From Prevotella herbatica (lineage in GTDB: Bacteria; Bacteroidota; Bacteroidia; Bacteroidales; Bacteroidaceae), in assembly GCF_017347605.1 (NCBI RefSeq), contig NZ_AP024484.1, positions 310,001 through 374,000 on the forward strand: a stretch of 64,000 bases of DNA, written 5' to 3'. Shown in pieces: positions 54,031-63,006 of the stretch. Under the pieces are notes generated by a model that worked only from the letters and a program-made list of their open reading frames with translations, was not told the origin of the DNA and searched no databases. Position 1 is the first letter of the stretch; every line of letters starts with the position of its first letter. The position numbers and the translations under genes were made by a program.

Positions 54031-55179
54031 ATGAAAACTTATCTTGTTACAGGAGCCGCAGGCTTTATCGGAGCAAACTTCATTAAGTATTTGCTAAACA
54101 GAAAATACAAAAACGAAGATATAAAGGTCATCGTCCTTGATGCATTGACATACGCAGGAAATCTGGGAACGATAAAAGATGATATCGACAACAAACGTTG
54201 CGTATTCGTTAAGGGAGACATCCGTGACCGTGAACTGGCAGACAAACTGTTTGCGGAAAATGAGATTGACTATTTAGTAAACTTCGCGGCTGAAAGTCAT
54301 GTTGACCGCAGCATTGAAGATCCTCAGCTTTTTCTCAGTGTAAACATTCTCGGCACACAGAATCTGCTTGATGCAGCCCGCCGTGCATGGGTTACAGGAA
54401 AAGATGAAAACGGCTATCCTACATGGAAAGCTGGCAAGCGCTATCATCAGGTTTCTACAGACGAGGTTTATGGAAGTCTCGGAGCTGAAGGCTTTTTCAC
54501 TGAGACAACTCCACTATGTCCTCACAGTCCTTACAGTGCAAGTAAGACAAGTGCAGACATGTTTGTAATGGCATATCGTGATACTTACCACATGCCAATA
54601 ACAATTACACGTTGTTCTAACAACTATGGTCCTTATCATTTCCCTGAAAAACTTATTCCATTAATTATCAACAATATTCTTGAAGGCAAGCAATTACCTG
54701 TCTACGGCGAAGGACTTAATGTTCGTGACTGGTTATACGTTGAAGACCACTGCAAGGCTATTGACATGGTTGTACGTGAAGGTCGTGAAGGTGAGGTTTA
54801 TAATGTTGGTGGTCACAACGAAATGACAAACATCGACATCGTGAAACTCACAATAAAGACTATACACGATATGATGGCTGACAACAAACAGCTGCGAAAC
54901 GTACTAAAGAAGCAACAAAAAGATGCTACCGGTGATATTGACATCAGTTGGATAAACAATGATCTCATCACACACGTTGCCGACCGCTTAGGTCATGATA
55001 AGCGTTATGCCATTGATCCAACAAAGATAAAGAATGAACTTGGTTGGTACCCAGAGACTAAGTTTGCCGACGGTATAGTGAAAACCATTCAATGGAATCT
55101 TGAAAACCAGCAATGGATACACGAAGTTACCAGTGGTGACTACCAGAAGTACTATGATAATATGTATGGAAACAAATAA
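54031..55179 (+). CDS. rfbB: dTDP-glucose 4,6-dehydratase
   Basis: A 382-residue extended SDR enzyme turning dTDP-glucose into dTDP-4-keto-6-deoxyglucose. NAD site [25 protein letters not shown]; active-site STDEVYG and [26 protein letters not shown]. It supplies the substrate for the FdtA/FdtB steps encoded 1.5 kb downstream. rmlA is not in the window. Confidence 0.96.
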   Translation: MKTYLVTGAAGFIGANFIKYLLNRKYKNEDIKVIVLDALTYAGNLGTIKDDIDNKRCVFVKGDIRDRELADKLFAENEIDYLVNFAAESHVDRSIEDPQLFLSVNILGTQNLLDAARRAWVTGKDENGYPTWKAGKRYHQVSTDEVYGSLGAEGFFTETTPLCPHSPYSASKTSADMFVMAYRDTYHMPITITRCSNNYGPYHFPEKLIPLIINNILEGKQLPVYGEGLNVRDWLYVEDHCKAIDMVVREGREGEVYNVGGHNEMTNIDIVKLTIKTIHDMMADNKQLRNVLKKQQKDATGDIDISWINNDLITHVADRLGHDKRYAIDPTKIKNELGWYPETKFADGIVKTIQWNLENQQWIHEVTSGDYQKYYDNMYGNK

Positions 55180-55183
55180 GGCT

Positions 55184-56344
55184 ATGAAAAGAATCATGTT
55201 ATTGGGCTCAGGTGAACTGGGCAAGGAGTTTGTTATTGCTGCTAAAAGAGCAGGAGTTTATGTGATTGCATGTGATCGTTATGATAACGCACCGGCAATG
55301 CAAGTTGCTGATGAAAGAGAAATCTTCAGTATGCTTGACGGAGATGCACTTGAAGCTGCGGTTCGCAAACACCATCCAGACATCATTGTACCAGAAATAG
55401 AAGCCATTCGTACTGAGCGACTTTTCGATTTTGAAAAAGAAGGTATTCAGGTCGTACCTTCTGCACGTGCGGTAAACTATACGATGAACCGCCGCGCTAT
55501 TCGTGACCTTGCATCTAAAGAACTTGGACTTCGCACAGCAAAGTATTTCTATGCAAAGACTTTTGACGAATTTAAGAAAGCCGCTGACGAAATCGGTTTC
55601 CCATGTGTCGTTAAACCTCTTATGAGCTCAAGCGGTCATGGTCAAAGTTACGTACACAACGACGATGAACTAAAAGCTGCATTCACAGAAGCAATGGAAG
55701 GTAGCCGCGGCGACGTTAAAGAGGTTATTATTGAGGAATTTATAGATTTTGATTCTGAGTTCACTCTTCTTACTGTAACACAGAAAAATGCTCCTACGAT
55801 ATTCTGCCCTCCTATAGGACACATACAGAAAAGCGGTGACTATCGTGAAAGTTGGCAGCCTTACCACATATCTGATGAAGCATTAAAGAAGGCAGAACAC
55901 ATGGCTAACGAAGTAACAAAAGCGCTTACAGGCTATGGCTTATGGGGCGTTGAGTTCTTCATGACGAAAAAAGGCGAAGTGATATTCTCAGAGTTAAGTC
56001 CGCGACCACACGACACAGGTATGGTTACACTTGGACACACAACCAACTTGAGCGAATTTGAACTTCATCTTCGTGCAATAATGGGGTGGCCTATTCCTGC
56101 TATACATCTTGAACATTATGGATGCAGTGCTGTTGTTCTTGCAAAAGAAGACGCAGACCATGCTCCAGAATACAATCTTGTAGAAGCATTAAGGGAAGAC
56201 CGTACACGCGTTCGTATTTTCGGCAAACCAGACCAGCATGTAAATCGCCGTATGGGTGTAGTATTATGCTATGGCGAAGTTGGAGATGATATCAACGCAT
56301 TGCGTGAGAAGGCTAAGAGAGTTGCTGCCACTATCATTAAATAA
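55184..56344 (+). CDS. purT: Formate-dependent phosphoribosylglycinamide formyltransferase
   Basis: A 386-residue ATP-grasp enzyme that makes formyl-GAR from formate, ATP and GAR in purine synthesis. Motifs: [75 protein letters not shown] 55184 is chosen: it has a nearby AAGG and follows the rfbB stop by 4 bases, while the longer frame runs into rfbB. It interrupts the deoxysugar genes, although its pathway is unrelated. Confidence 0.96.
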   Translation: MKRIMLLGSGELGKEFVIAAKRAGVYVIACDRYDNAPAMQVADEREIFSMLDGDALEAAVRKHHPDIIVPEIEAIRTERLFDFEKEGIQVVPSARAVNYTMNRRAIRDLASKELGLRTAKYFYAKTFDEFKKAADEIGFPCVVKPLMSSSGHGQSYVHNDDELKAAFTEAMEGSRGDVKEVIIEEFIDFDSEFTLLTVTQKNAPTIFCPPIGHIQKSGDYRESWQPYHISDEALKKAEHMANEVTKALTGYGLWGVEFFMTKKGEVIFSELSPRPHDTGMVTLGHTTNLSEFELHLRAIMGWPIPAIHLEHYGCSAVVLAKEDADHAPEYNLVEALREDRTRVRIFGKPDQHVNRRMGVVLCYGEVGDDINALREKAKRVAATIIK

Positions 56345-56350
56345 AACTAC

Positions 56351-56632
56351 ATGATTAATAACAACAACGACAAGATTGATACTATTACCAAGTTTTTGGA
56401 GGATCTCCAGAAACTTGGTAAACAACTTTCAATAACTAGAGATGAACAGAAGGTTGTCTTAGAACAGATGATGTCACTAAAAGAAGATAGCAGGACAAAG
56501 ACTGAAGACTACATTCAACTAGATAACCGTAGTAAGGATTTACAAGCAATTTTGGATAAATATAGTCCTATATTCAACGAAAGAATGAAATGGATTAAAG
56601 ATATAAATGCCAAACACGCTAAAAAGAAATAA
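56351..56632 (+). CDS. Small coiled-coil protein, function unknown
   Basis: A 93-residue hydrophilic protein, mostly helical with heptad-like spacing (TITKFLEDLQKLGKQLSITRDEQKV). No cysteine, signal or membrane span. It lies 6 bases behind purT and its stop overlaps the fdtA start by one base. I do not recognise a family. Confidence 0.65.
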   Translation: MINNNNDKIDTITKFLEDLQKLGKQLSITRDEQKVVLEQMMSLKEDSRTKTEDYIQLDNRSKDLQAILDKYSPIFNERMKWIKDINAKHAKKK

Positions 56633-57045
56633 TGAGCTGTAAACTTGGGACAATAATTGAACTGCCTAAGATTTCAGATCCACGTGGGAACCTTACTGTT
56701 GCAGAAAGATTCAAGGGTATTCCTTTTGAATTCAAAAGGGTATATTGGACTTATGATGTTCCGTCAGGAGGCTATCGTGGTGGACACGCTCATATCCATT
56801 GCCGTGAATTTATTGTTGCCGTGAGTGGTTCGTTTACAGTTACACTTGACAGCGGACATAAAAAGCAGCATTATCTGCTAAATCATCCATATCAAGGTCT
56901 GTTTGTCGACAAAGGTATATGGCGCACGCTTGAAGACTTCTCTTCAGGTTCAGTATGTCTGGTACTTGCAGAAGACGACTATGATGAAGCCGACTATATC
57001 TACGATTACAATGAATTCATACAACGTACTGAATGTTTGAAATAA
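56632..57045 (+). CDS. fdtA: FdtA-like dTDP-4-keto-6-deoxyglucose 3,4-ketoisomerase
   Basis: A 137-residue cupin of the WxcM/FdtA type. Motifs: DPRGNLTVAERFKGIPFEFKRVY, RGGHAHIHCREFIVAVSGS with the catalytic His pair, and GLFVDKGIWRTLEDFSSGSVCLVLA. It would turn the RfbB product into the 3-keto-6-deoxyhexose used by the FdtB aminotransferase. QdtA enzymes look similar and give the gluco epimer, so galacto versus gluco product is not decided by reading. Confidence 0.88.
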   Translation: MSCKLGTIIELPKISDPRGNLTVAERFKGIPFEFKRVYWTYDVPSGGYRGGHAHIHCREFIVAVSGSFTVTLDSGHKKQHYLLNHPYQGLFVDKGIWRTLEDFSSGSVCLVLAEDDYDEADYIYDYNEFIQRTECLK

Positions 57046-57971
57046 GGAAATACACGCCAGACCAAAAAGAAGAATGGAACAAATTCGTTGACAAGGCGAA
57101 AAACGCAACATTTCTTTTTGACCGTAACTATATGGATTATCATTCTGATAGATTTGATGACTTCTCATTAATGTTCTATAAGAAGAATAAACTATATGCG
57201 CTACTTCCTGCACACAAGATTGAAGATACCCTTTATTCACATTTCGGACTTACATACGGCGGACTGATAATGGACATTCACGTCAATATCACCAGCACTT
57301 GCATGCTATTCACCGAACTTAATGAATATTTAAGGACTATAGGTTTTAAGAAAGTAATCTATCGTCCTATCCCATGGATTTATTGCAAACATGCTTCAGA
57401 AGAAGACCTTTATGCAATATTCTGGAAATGTCATGCCCATTTGTTGACAAGAAACATCGGAACAACGATCTTCATGAATGAACACATGAGATGGCGCAAA
57501 GACCATATAAGAAGATTGAAAAAAGCAGTACTTAATGGTGTTGAAGTAGTAGCCAATGCAAGTCTTGATGAATTTTGGAAAATACTTAATGATAACCTAA
57601 AGCAACGTTTCAATGCAAAACCTGTGCACACACTCGAAGAGATGAAACTGCTTAAATCAATATTTCCAAACAACATTATTCAATACAATGCCTATAAAGA
57701 CGGCAATATAATCGGTGGCATCACATTCTATATGATGAGGAATGTCATACATGGACAATATAGCTCTACTAACTCGATAGGAAAAGATTTAGGTGCGATG
57801 GAAGCTATATATGATAAAGTGATGTACCATGACTATCCGGATTATCAATATCTTGACTTTGGAAGCTCTACTGAAGATAATTGTAGCGTAATCAATGAGG
57901 GCCTTATCTCCCACAAAGAGGGATACGGAGGCAGAGGTGTTGTATATGATACTTATGAATGGGAGCTATGA
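57033..57971 (+). CDS. FemAB/GNAT-like acyltransferase
   Basis: A 312-residue protein with the pattern of FemAB-type or GNAT transferases ([21 protein letters not shown]; the later [24 protein letters not shown] and [10 protein letters not shown]). Such enzymes transfer amino acids or acyl groups to amino groups of sugars or peptides. Placed between fdtA and fdtB and overlapping both (13 and 4 bases), it is a good candidate for acylating the 3-amino sugar, in place of the usual hexapeptide-repeat FdtC. This role is inferred. Confidence 0.7.
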   Translation: MFEIRKYTPDQKEEWNKFVDKAKNATFLFDRNYMDYHSDRFDDFSLMFYKKNKLYALLPAHKIEDTLYSHFGLTYGGLIMDIHVNITSTCMLFTELNEYLRTIGFKKVIYRPIPWIYCKHASEEDLYAIFWKCHAHLLTRNIGTTIFMNEHMRWRKDHIRRLKKAVLNGVEVVANASLDEFWKILNDNLKQRFNAKPVHTLEEMKLLKSIFPNNIIQYNAYKDGNIIGGITFYMMRNVIHGQYSSTNSIGKDLGAMEAIYDKVMYHDYPDYQYLDFGSSTEDNCSVINEGLISHKEGYGGRGVVYDTYEWEL

Positions 57972-59065
57972 AAATAGATTATCTGTCACTCAAAAAAGTA
58001 ACAAGCATGCACGGTGAGGAAATCCACACTGCTGTAAGCAATGTAATAGATAGCGGTTGGTATCTAAATGGAGAGGCTACAACTACTTTTGAAAGACAAT
58101 ATGCAAATTATATAGGATCAAAGCACTGCATTGGTTGTGGAAATGGCTTGGATGCCTTAACCATTATATTCAGATCATATAAGGAACTTGGTATACTTAA
58201 AGACGGCGACGAAGTTATTGTCCCCGCAAATACTTATATTGCTTCTATACTTTCAATAACAGCAAACAATCTCACGCCTGTACTTGTTGAACCAAATATC
58301 AGCACTCTACAGATTGATGACACAAAAATAGAGAATGCCATTACAAAGAACACCCGTGCAATACTCATTGTTCATCTTTATGGAATCTGTGCATATACTG
58401 AAGAAATTGGCAGGATATGTAAGAATCATAATCTGCTGTTGATAGAAGACAATGCACAAGCTCATGGGTGTAACTATTCTGAAAACATTATAACAGGCAG
58501 TATCGGAAATGCAGCTGCTCACAGTTTCTATCCAGGAAAGAATCTTGGTGCATTTGGCGATGCGGGAGCGATAACAACAGACGATGACAGACTTAATGAT
58601 ACAGCAAGAGCAATAGGCAACTACGGTAGTTCACGCAAATACGTATTTCCATATAAAGGAATGAACAGTAGAATTGACGAGATTCAGGCTGCTATATTAA
58701 GTGTAAAGCTGAAATACCTTGATCAGGATAACGCAAGAAGAATTGCTATTGCGAAATACTATAATGAAAATATTATAAATAGAAATATCAAGACTGTAAA
58801 CGCTCTTAATTCTGTTTACCACATATATCCTATACTATGTTCTAATCGCGATTTAATAAGGCTACGACTTAAAGATAAGGGGATAGAAACAATGGTTCAC
58901 TACCCTATTCCTCCTCATAAACAAAAATGTTACAGGGAATGGAATAATTTCTCATTCCCCATAACAGAATATATTGCAGACAATGAATTGAGTTTGCCTT
59001 GCAATCAGGTTCTTACCGACAGTGAAGTTGAATACATAGTATCAACACTAAACAGCTGTCAGTGA
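57968..59065 (+). CDS. fdtB: FdtB-like PLP aminotransferase (DegT/DnrJ/EryC1/StrS family)
   Basis: A 365-residue PLP enzyme that aminates 3-keto-deoxyhexoses. The PLP lysine is in [18 protein letters not shown]. Other motifs: [65 protein letters not shown] 57968 overlaps the preceding stop in ATGA and is preferred to 57959. With rfbB and fdtA it would yield dTDP-3-amino-3,6-dideoxyhexose (Fuc3N or Qui3N) for surface glycans. Confidence 0.9.
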   Translation: MKIDYLSLKKVTSMHGEEIHTAVSNVIDSGWYLNGEATTTFERQYANYIGSKHCIGCGNGLDALTIIFRSYKELGILKDGDEVIVPANTYIASILSITANNLTPVLVEPNISTLQIDDTKIENAITKNTRAILIVHLYGICAYTEEIGRICKNHNLLLIEDNAQAHGCNYSENIITGSIGNAAAHSFYPGKNLGAFGDAGAITTDDDRLNDTARAIGNYGSSRKYVFPYKGMNSRIDEIQAAILSVKLKYLDQDNARRIAIAKYYNENIINRNIKTVNALNSVYHIYPILCSNRDLIRLRLKDKGIETMVHYPIPPHKQKCYREWNNFSFPITEYIADNELSLPCNQVLTDSEVEYIVSTLNSCQ

Positions 59066-59075
59066 TAATCATCGT

Positions 59076-61355
59076 CTAAAGATTTATTGGCGCAACAACC
59101 TTTATTCCGAAATTACGTCCCATATTAAATACACCCTGTCGTCCTGTAACAGGATTTAATCCAGCATATTTCAATCTGCTCAGATTATTCTGGTATGCTC
59201 TGTTAGTGAGATTGTCACCAGTTAGATACACAGAAAGGATTTTCTTTCCTCTGCATTTTATATCTGTTCCCATAGAAGCATTCAACAGAGTATATGAAGG
59301 TGTGGCAGTTTCAGTATTGTCAAGTGCATAAAAATGATTTTGACGAAGATCACATTCCAGCCCAAACTTTACATAAGTATTGTTAAACGTCTTGCCGTCA
59401 CGAATTATATCATATTTCAATTCTGATGTCCAACGTGGTGCCGGAGTCATTGGCAAATATTTTGCCTCCGCAGTTTGATTCAGCTGTACGGCATCAACAT
59501 ACGAAAAGGCATTTTGGAAATGAAGTCTTTCTACAGGATGAATATCAACGCTGGCTTCCCCCCCTAATAGACGTGCATTGCCCTGCACAAATTGATATAC
59601 AGGAACATCATCAACTACTTTTCCAGCTACTTTATGTGCAAAGATATAGTTGTCTATGTAGTTGGCAAACAATGATAATTGTGCTGAAATATAAGCAGAT
59701 GTATAATCCCATCCAGCATCTAACTGCCAACTGTATTCAGGTTTCAGTTCTGTGTTACCTATTTCATATCTGAAAGTACCTTCATGTTCACCATTTGAAG
59801 CTAACTCACTAAGATTTGGAACACGGAAACCTCTTGCTAGATTCAACCTTACATTCATTTTTTCATTAATAGCATAAGTAGCACCGATACTACCAGTAAC
59901 ACCATTGAAAGTACGTGACATGCTTGCGAATCTATCTTCGAGTGCAAAACTGCGAAGATGTCGTGTATCATATCTTAATCCACCACTTACATTCCAGTTT
60001 CCAACTTTATAGCTCGACGTTGCAAATGCTCCAAAATCAAACAGTGCATAAGAAGGAATAAGGAATTCATCGCCTTTATTCAAAGAGCGCTGATACATTC
60101 CGTTCACTCCAGTTGCAAAACTCAAGCCTTCAGCTGGCTGCAATGCATAATGAACATCATAGTTTATAGTATGCAACATAAAGTCAAGTCCAGGTTTATT
60201 TGGATTTTCCTCATCCTCAAACTCCTGTCTGCGGTTTTGCTGGTATGCAACAAGGGTCTTCAGATTTCCTTCACCCACATAAAATGAATTATCCAGCACA
60301 GCCTTATAATGATGTATCTGCTGATATGGCAGTCCATGTCCATAGTCCTTGTCACCAACAGCTCCAGGTTCTTCTATCATACTTGGAGTAAGATGATAAT
60401 AACTCAATTTAAGATGACTGTATCCCCAACTTTTGTTTACTCCCAATAAGCCAGACATTGCACGTTCTCTGAACTGCGAATTGTCTACATATCCGTCATA
60501 CTTGTTTTTGTATGCATGTGCCATCTTATCAGAATACCTCACTCCCCAAACATATCCATTATTATTTCCAGCCATGTGAAGGGAATAGTCAAACAGTCCA
60601 TTATTGGTCTGATATTCCGATGAAACATCACCAGCCACAGTATTCTTTGCCAATGTTGGTGCATCGTGGAATATAACGACTCCAGCCATAGCATCTGATC
60701 CATACATTAGCGAAGCTGGACCTTTAAGAATCTCTATATTGTTAACCGTCTGTGGATCTATTTCAATACCATGTTCATCTCCCCATTGCTGTCCTTCCTG
60801 TCTCACTCCGTCATTGATAGTCACAATACGGTTATATCCCAATCCACGTATCACAGGTTTAGAAATACCGCTACCTGTAGTAATCTGTGATATACCAGGC
60901 TGATGTGCTATCGCATCAATGATATTTGTTGAAGACACCTCTTTGATGTCAGCTGCAGTAAGAATAGATACTGGTGTAGGAGAATCTTTCATCAGTGAAT
61001 TTCCAGCCAGTCCCGTTACTACCACTTCATTTATCATCGCATTTGATTCTTTCATCACGAAGTCTGCGGTAGTACTTTTTTGTAATGTGACCTTTTTTAT
61101 TATAGTCTGATGACCAAGATAACTGATCTGCAAAGTGATCGTCTTCAAAGGAAGATCTGCTATAACGTAATTACCATTTTCATCAGTTGTGGTACCCAGT
61201 GATAACTCAGGTACATATATTGTAACACCAACAAGGGCACTTTTATCTGAAGCGTCTGTCACATGTCCTGACAAAGACGCTTTTGGAGCCATAGGCTCGG
61301 CTGTCGCACATATACAAACACATATGAGCAATAGCATGATATATAATCTTTTCAT
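59076..61355 (-). CDS. TonB-dependent outer-membrane receptor, ZnuD-like
   Basis: A 759-residue receptor: signal peptide, a CarboxypepD-regulatory-like domain (GHVTDASDKSALVGVTIYVPE, residues ~30-110), plug (VTGLAGNSLMKDSPTPVSIL, ILKGPASLMYGSDAMAGVVIF) and a 22-strand-type barrel. WGDEHGIEIDPQTVNNIEI and a His-rich stretch (YGHGLPYQQIHHYK) resemble zinc receptors such as ZnuD. The last residue is Leu, not the usual aromatic. It lies 34 bases behind a His-rich membrane protein gene and close to a divergent Fur-family gene, which supports a role in zinc (or other metal) uptake. Confidence 0.87.
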   Translation of the reverse strand: MKRLYIMLLLICVCICATAEPMAPKASLSGHVTDASDKSALVGVTIYVPELSLGTTTDENGNYVIADLPLKTITLQISYLGHQTIIKKVTLQKSTTADFVMKESNAMINEVVVTGLAGNSLMKDSPTPVSILTAADIKEVSSTNIIDAIAHQPGISQITTGSGISKPVIRGLGYNRIVTINDGVRQEGQQWGDEHGIEIDPQTVNNIEILKGPASLMYGSDAMAGVVIFHDAPTLAKNTVAGDVSSEYQTNNGLFDYSLHMAGNNNGYVWGVRYSDKMAHAYKNKYDGYVDNSQFRERAMSGLLGVNKSWGYSHLKLSYYHLTPSMIEEPGAVGDKDYGHGLPYQQIHHYKAVLDNSFYVGEGNLKTLVAYQQNRRQEFEDEENPNKPGLDFMLHTINYDVHYALQPAEGLSFATGVNGMYQRSLNKGDEFLIPSYALFDFGAFATSSYKVGNWNVSGGLRYDTRHLRSFALEDRFASMSRTFNGVTGSIGATYAINEKMNVRLNLARGFRVPNLSELASNGEHEGTFRYEIGNTELKPEYSWQLDAGWDYTSAYISAQLSLFANYIDNYIFAHKVAGKVVDDVPVYQFVQGNARLLGGEASVDIHPVERLHFQNAFSYVDAVQLNQTAEAKYLPMTPAPRWTSELKYDIIRDGKTFNNTYVKFGLECDLRQNHFYALDNTETATPSYTLLNASMGTDIKCRGKKILSVYLTGDNLTNRAYQNNLSRLKYAGLNPVTGRQGVFNMGRNFGIKVVAPINL

Positions 61356-61389
61356 TCTATAGAATTGTTTTTTACCTTAAAAATACTAT

Positions 61390-61743
61390 TTACTTTCCAA
61401 TTGAATAAAAAGACGGAGGACCGCGTGTTGTCGTTACGCCACGGAAGGTGGCAGCATGCATTGGCTTTAAAAAAGCCAATGCCATATATAATAAAATTGC
61501 AAATAATGCTATGCTGACCTCTGTTCCTAAGATGTAAGGAAGACTATGAAAATGACATAGTACGCATCCATCTATAGATGTCCATCCATTAGCAATATGC
61601 CCAGCATGATGTATATGATGCTGACAATCATAGCATGTTATACCAGCACCCATCACCTCCTCATGGTGGTGGAATGTTGACATAATAAGCATAGGTACAA
61701 ATACTGCCAAGAGTATCCGTGCCCAAAGCCTTTGTCTATGCAT
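61390..61743 (-). CDS. His/Cys-rich membrane protein of metal-uptake operon
   Basis: A 117-residue protein with an N-terminal hydrophobic segment (ILLAVFVPMLIMSTF) and a second near residues 78-98. Between them is a metal-ligand-rich stretch: FHHHEE, CYDCQHHIHHAGH and CVLCHFHS. The likely topology places this loop outside the cytoplasm. It may collect or hand over zinc or another metal to the adjacent TonB receptor system. The frame extends to a GTG at 61755; ATG 61743 is chosen. No family recognised. Confidence 0.7.
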   Translation of the reverse strand: MHRQRLWARILLAVFVPMLIMSTFHHHEEVMGAGITCYDCQHHIHHAGHIANGWTSIDGCVLCHFHSLPYILGTEVSIALFAILLYMALAFLKPMHAATFRGVTTTRGPPSFYSIGK

Positions 61744-61760
61744 TGCTTTATTCACAGATG

Positions 61761-61768
61761 CAAAAGTA
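61761..61768 (-). promoter_or_regulatory. -7 element of His-rich protein/TonB receptor operon
   Basis: Minus-strand TACTTTTG, 17 bases before ATG 61743. It is 43 bases from the divergent box of the Fur-family gene, so one bound regulator could control both. Confidence 0.55.
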
Positions 61769-61811
61769 AAATTATTATTAAGATATATTTGGATTTTACG
61801 GCAGCATTAAC

Positions 61812-61819
61812 TACTTTTG
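61812..61819 (+). promoter_or_regulatory. -7 element of Fur-family gene
   Basis: TACTTTTG, 19 bases before ATG 61839. Confidence 0.55.
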
Positions 61820-61838
61820 TAGATAAATAACAAATAAA

Positions 61839-62264
61839 ATGGATGAAAACAAATGTATCTTGCTTCTGGAAAAGCATGGCATCAAACCAACTTCCAACAG
61901 AATAGTTATTGCTAAGTCTCTTGCTGCATGTGAAAATCCAGTCTCAATGAAAGAACTGGAAGATCAGATTATCACAATAGACAAATCTAACATATTCCGT
62001 ACACTCACATTATTTCGTGACAATCACCTAGTTCACACAGTGGAAGACGGTGCGGGTGGAACTAAATACGAACTATGTTTCAGCAAAAGCATTGAAACTG
62101 ATGAAGACGAGCACATGCATTTCTTTTGTGAACGCTGCCACAAGACATTCTGCCTATACGACATGCCTATCCCTGACCTTTGTATTCCGCTAGGTTATCA
62201 GATGCATAGTGTAAACTTCATGATAAAGGGTTTATGCCCTAAATGTTCAAAGAAGAAACAGTAG
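61839..62264 (+). CDS. Fur-family metalloregulator, probably Zur-like
   Basis: A 141-residue Fur-family repressor. The winged helix is about residues 1-80 (HGIKPTSNRIVIAKSLAACENPVSMKEL, SNIFRTLTLF), followed by the metal-sensing dimer domain (EDEHMHFFCERCHKTFCL) and CPKC at the end, giving the two CxxC structural-zinc pairs. The divergent operon encodes a His-rich membrane protein and a ZnuD-like receptor, which favours zinc as the sensed metal. Specificity between Fur and Zur cannot be settled from motifs. Confidence 0.9.
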   Translation: MDENKCILLLEKHGIKPTSNRIVIAKSLAACENPVSMKELEDQIITIDKSNIFRTLTLFRDNHLVHTVEDGAGGTKYELCFSKSIETDEDEHMHFFCERCHKTFCLYDMPIPDLCIPLGYQMHSVNFMIKGLCPKCSKKKQ

Positions 62265-62342
62265 CCTTTCATTTCTGGATTAATATCTATATTTTCTAAG
62301 CATTAATATAGGTAGACTCCTCATGCACTTTTTTGTTTTTTT

Positions 62343-62440
62343 AGCTACGGAGCTACGTCTTCGTCTGTATCCCCTTGCATAAAGGGATTTCAGAGGAACC
62401 TACAAAACTTTTAGCTACGACAAGCTACGTTCTAGCTACG
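62343..62440. repeat. Five AGCTACG words
   Basis: AGCTACG occurs at 62343, 62351, 62413, 62423 and 62434, all in the same direction. Spacing is irregular. The meaning is unknown. Confidence 0.4.
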
Positions 62441-62463
62441 TTATCTATTTCTGCTTATATAAT

Positions 62464-62844
62464 GTACGCGCATACACGCGCACACCTAAGGTTTTGAAAA
62501 ATATAAGTGTCGAAGTGTCAACTTAATGAATATCAATATTTTATCGACGAATTTGACTAAATAAAGTGACGGTGGATTGACTGTCAAATTTCAAGTTTTG
62601 CATGCGTTTCTATATAGAAACGGAACTCATTCCATATAGAAAAGCACTGCAAAACATCGAAAATTGCATCAAAATGCTTCGTGAAGCGCAATGCAATATG
62701 ATGAAAAATTTTCCCCGATATTTTACCGACGAATAGTTATCACTTTGTTCGACCCGAAAAGAGTTCTAACCAGTTGATGTTCAAAGGATAGACACTTCGA
62801 CAATTGTTTTCCTGAAAAATTCAGAGTGTGCGTGCGTGCGCGTA
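62464..62844. mobile_element. MITE-like element with ~57-bp imperfect terminal inverted repeats
   Basis: The left end 62464-62520 and the reverse complement of 62788-62844 share TACGCGCA, an ACGC.CACAC block and an exact 11-base GTCGAAGTGTC at the inner border. About 270 bases of non-coding DNA lie between, including the 18-base palindrome CGTTTCTATATAGAAACG (62605-62622). No transposase is encoded. Target-site duplications were not clear. Confidence 0.5.
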
Positions 62845-62901
62845 TTTATAGTGTGTAGCACTAGTAATTGAAACATTGGCTAACAGCTCAAACTTGATTT
62901 C

Positions 62902-62955
62902 ATTGCATAGACAAAAATTTTGTAGTATCTTTGCCGAAGATAAGGTTGCACTAGC
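62902..62955 (+). promoter_or_regulatory. Promoter of GH2 gene with partial dispersed element
   Basis: ATTG (62902-62905), a 20-base spacer and TATCTTTG (62926-62933) give a good promoter. The following GCCGAAGATAAGGTTGCACT is a variant of the dispersed element found before fetAB and ftsZ. The leader is about 70 nt. Confidence 0.65.
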
Positions 62956-63006
62956 ATACCATTTAAACAAACCCCACTTAGAGTATAATTACAAAATAAC
63001 TAATTT

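Larger units (their letters stand above)
62265..63006. other. Intergenic region fur-GH2 with repeats
   Basis: No coding frame. Contains a weak CTATATT hairpin (62287-62311) behind the Fur-family gene, five AGCTACG words (62343-62440), an ATCCC/GGGAT hairpin near 62370-62390, a MITE-like element (62464-62844) and the GH2 promoter. Confidence 0.6.
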
